Shown here one piece after another: positions 12,543-12,592 of a stretch of 12,592 bases of DNA. Location of the stretch: assembly GCA_030019105.1 (NCBI GenBank), contig JASEGY010000057.1, forward strand, positions 1 through 12,592, in the 5' to 3' direction. Each line of letters opens with the position of its first letter. Within the stretch, counting starts at the first letter, position 1. Under the pieces are notes generated by a model, which saw nothing but the letters and a program-made list of their open reading frames with translations, did not search any database and was not told where the DNA came from. Source of the DNA: a bacterium. GTDB taxonomy: Bacteria > UBA9089 > JASEGY01. The position numbers and the translations under genes were made by a program.

Positions 12543-12592
12543 CTTAGCGCGGCCTCTGGCCGCAACCAAACCAATTTTGGATTGCAGATTGC
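12543..12592. mobile_element. Partial copy of element B (left end) at the contig edge
   Basis: These 50 bases are identical to 1733-1782 and 1795-1844, including the leading CTTA and the hairpin GCGGCC-tct-GGCCGC (12549-12563). The flank before CTTA (GTGATT) differs from that in cusA (GGATA), which fixes CTTA as either the first bases of the element or its preferred target. The contig ends within it. Confidence 0.88.

Noticed and set aside
12543..12569. MVAARGRAK as the N-terminus of the outer-membrane factor
   Set aside because: The same residues arise from the same repeat in cusA; it is element sequence with no signal peptide or ribosome site.
1..12592. tRNA, rRNA, integrase or autonomous transposase genes
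   Set aside because: None could be seen on either strand; all mobile elements here are non-coding and depend on enzymes encoded elsewhere.

Overview
The window looks like a metagenome-style contig from a Gram-negative bacterium. It carries a tripartite RND heavy-metal efflux system (inner-membrane pump, periplasmic adaptor, TolC-type outer-membrane factors). GC is moderate in the efflux genes and visibly lower in the small plus-strand genes. The mix of TumE, DUF4258/YgiT and HicB-type toxin-antitoxin genes would fit Desulfobacterota or a similar environmental lineage, but the sequence does not fix the taxon. Both ends of the window are copies of repeats that also occur inside it, so the contig probably stops where the assembly met a multicopy element.

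Minus strand, read right to left: an outer-membrane factor cut at its N-terminus by a repeat (11319-12542), a translationally coupled small membrane protein (10861-11322), a complete TolC-family protein (6674-8215), a complete CusB-type adaptor (4115-5560), and a wrecked CusA-type pump (52-3234). Each long gap between these genes holds a plus-strand cassette with its own promoter: a TumE-type toxin-antitoxin pair (3411-4123), a three-gene DUF4258/YgiT module (5793-6665), a HicB/HicA-like pair (8509-9104), and an ATPase fused to a PD-(D/E)XK-like nuclease (9279-10847). The ATPase gene lies between two 80-bp direct repeats derived from the small membrane-protein gene.

The most striking content is a set of five small non-coding mobile elements that I could delimit by eye. 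Four have terminal inverted repeats plus target duplications: 1105-1286, 2020-2209, 5618-5770 and 8268-8403. The fifth (about 1737-1981) has subterminal hairpins and no target duplication, like IS200/IS605-derived elements, and parts of two further copies sit at the contig ends. Three complete elements and one partial copy lie in cusA, one partial copy lies in the outer-membrane-factor gene, one separates a toxin-antitoxin promoter from its genes, and one lies in a divergent promoter region. In-silico removal of the cusA elements, plus correction of two one-base slips in A/T runs, gives exactly 850 in-frame codons of a CusA protein. This argues that the boundaries are right and that cusA was functional before the insertions.

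Functionally, the adaptor and one outer-membrane factor look intact but the pump in this window is dead. The locus therefore reads as a decaying metal-resistance island colonised by toxin-antitoxin cassettes and miniature transposable elements.
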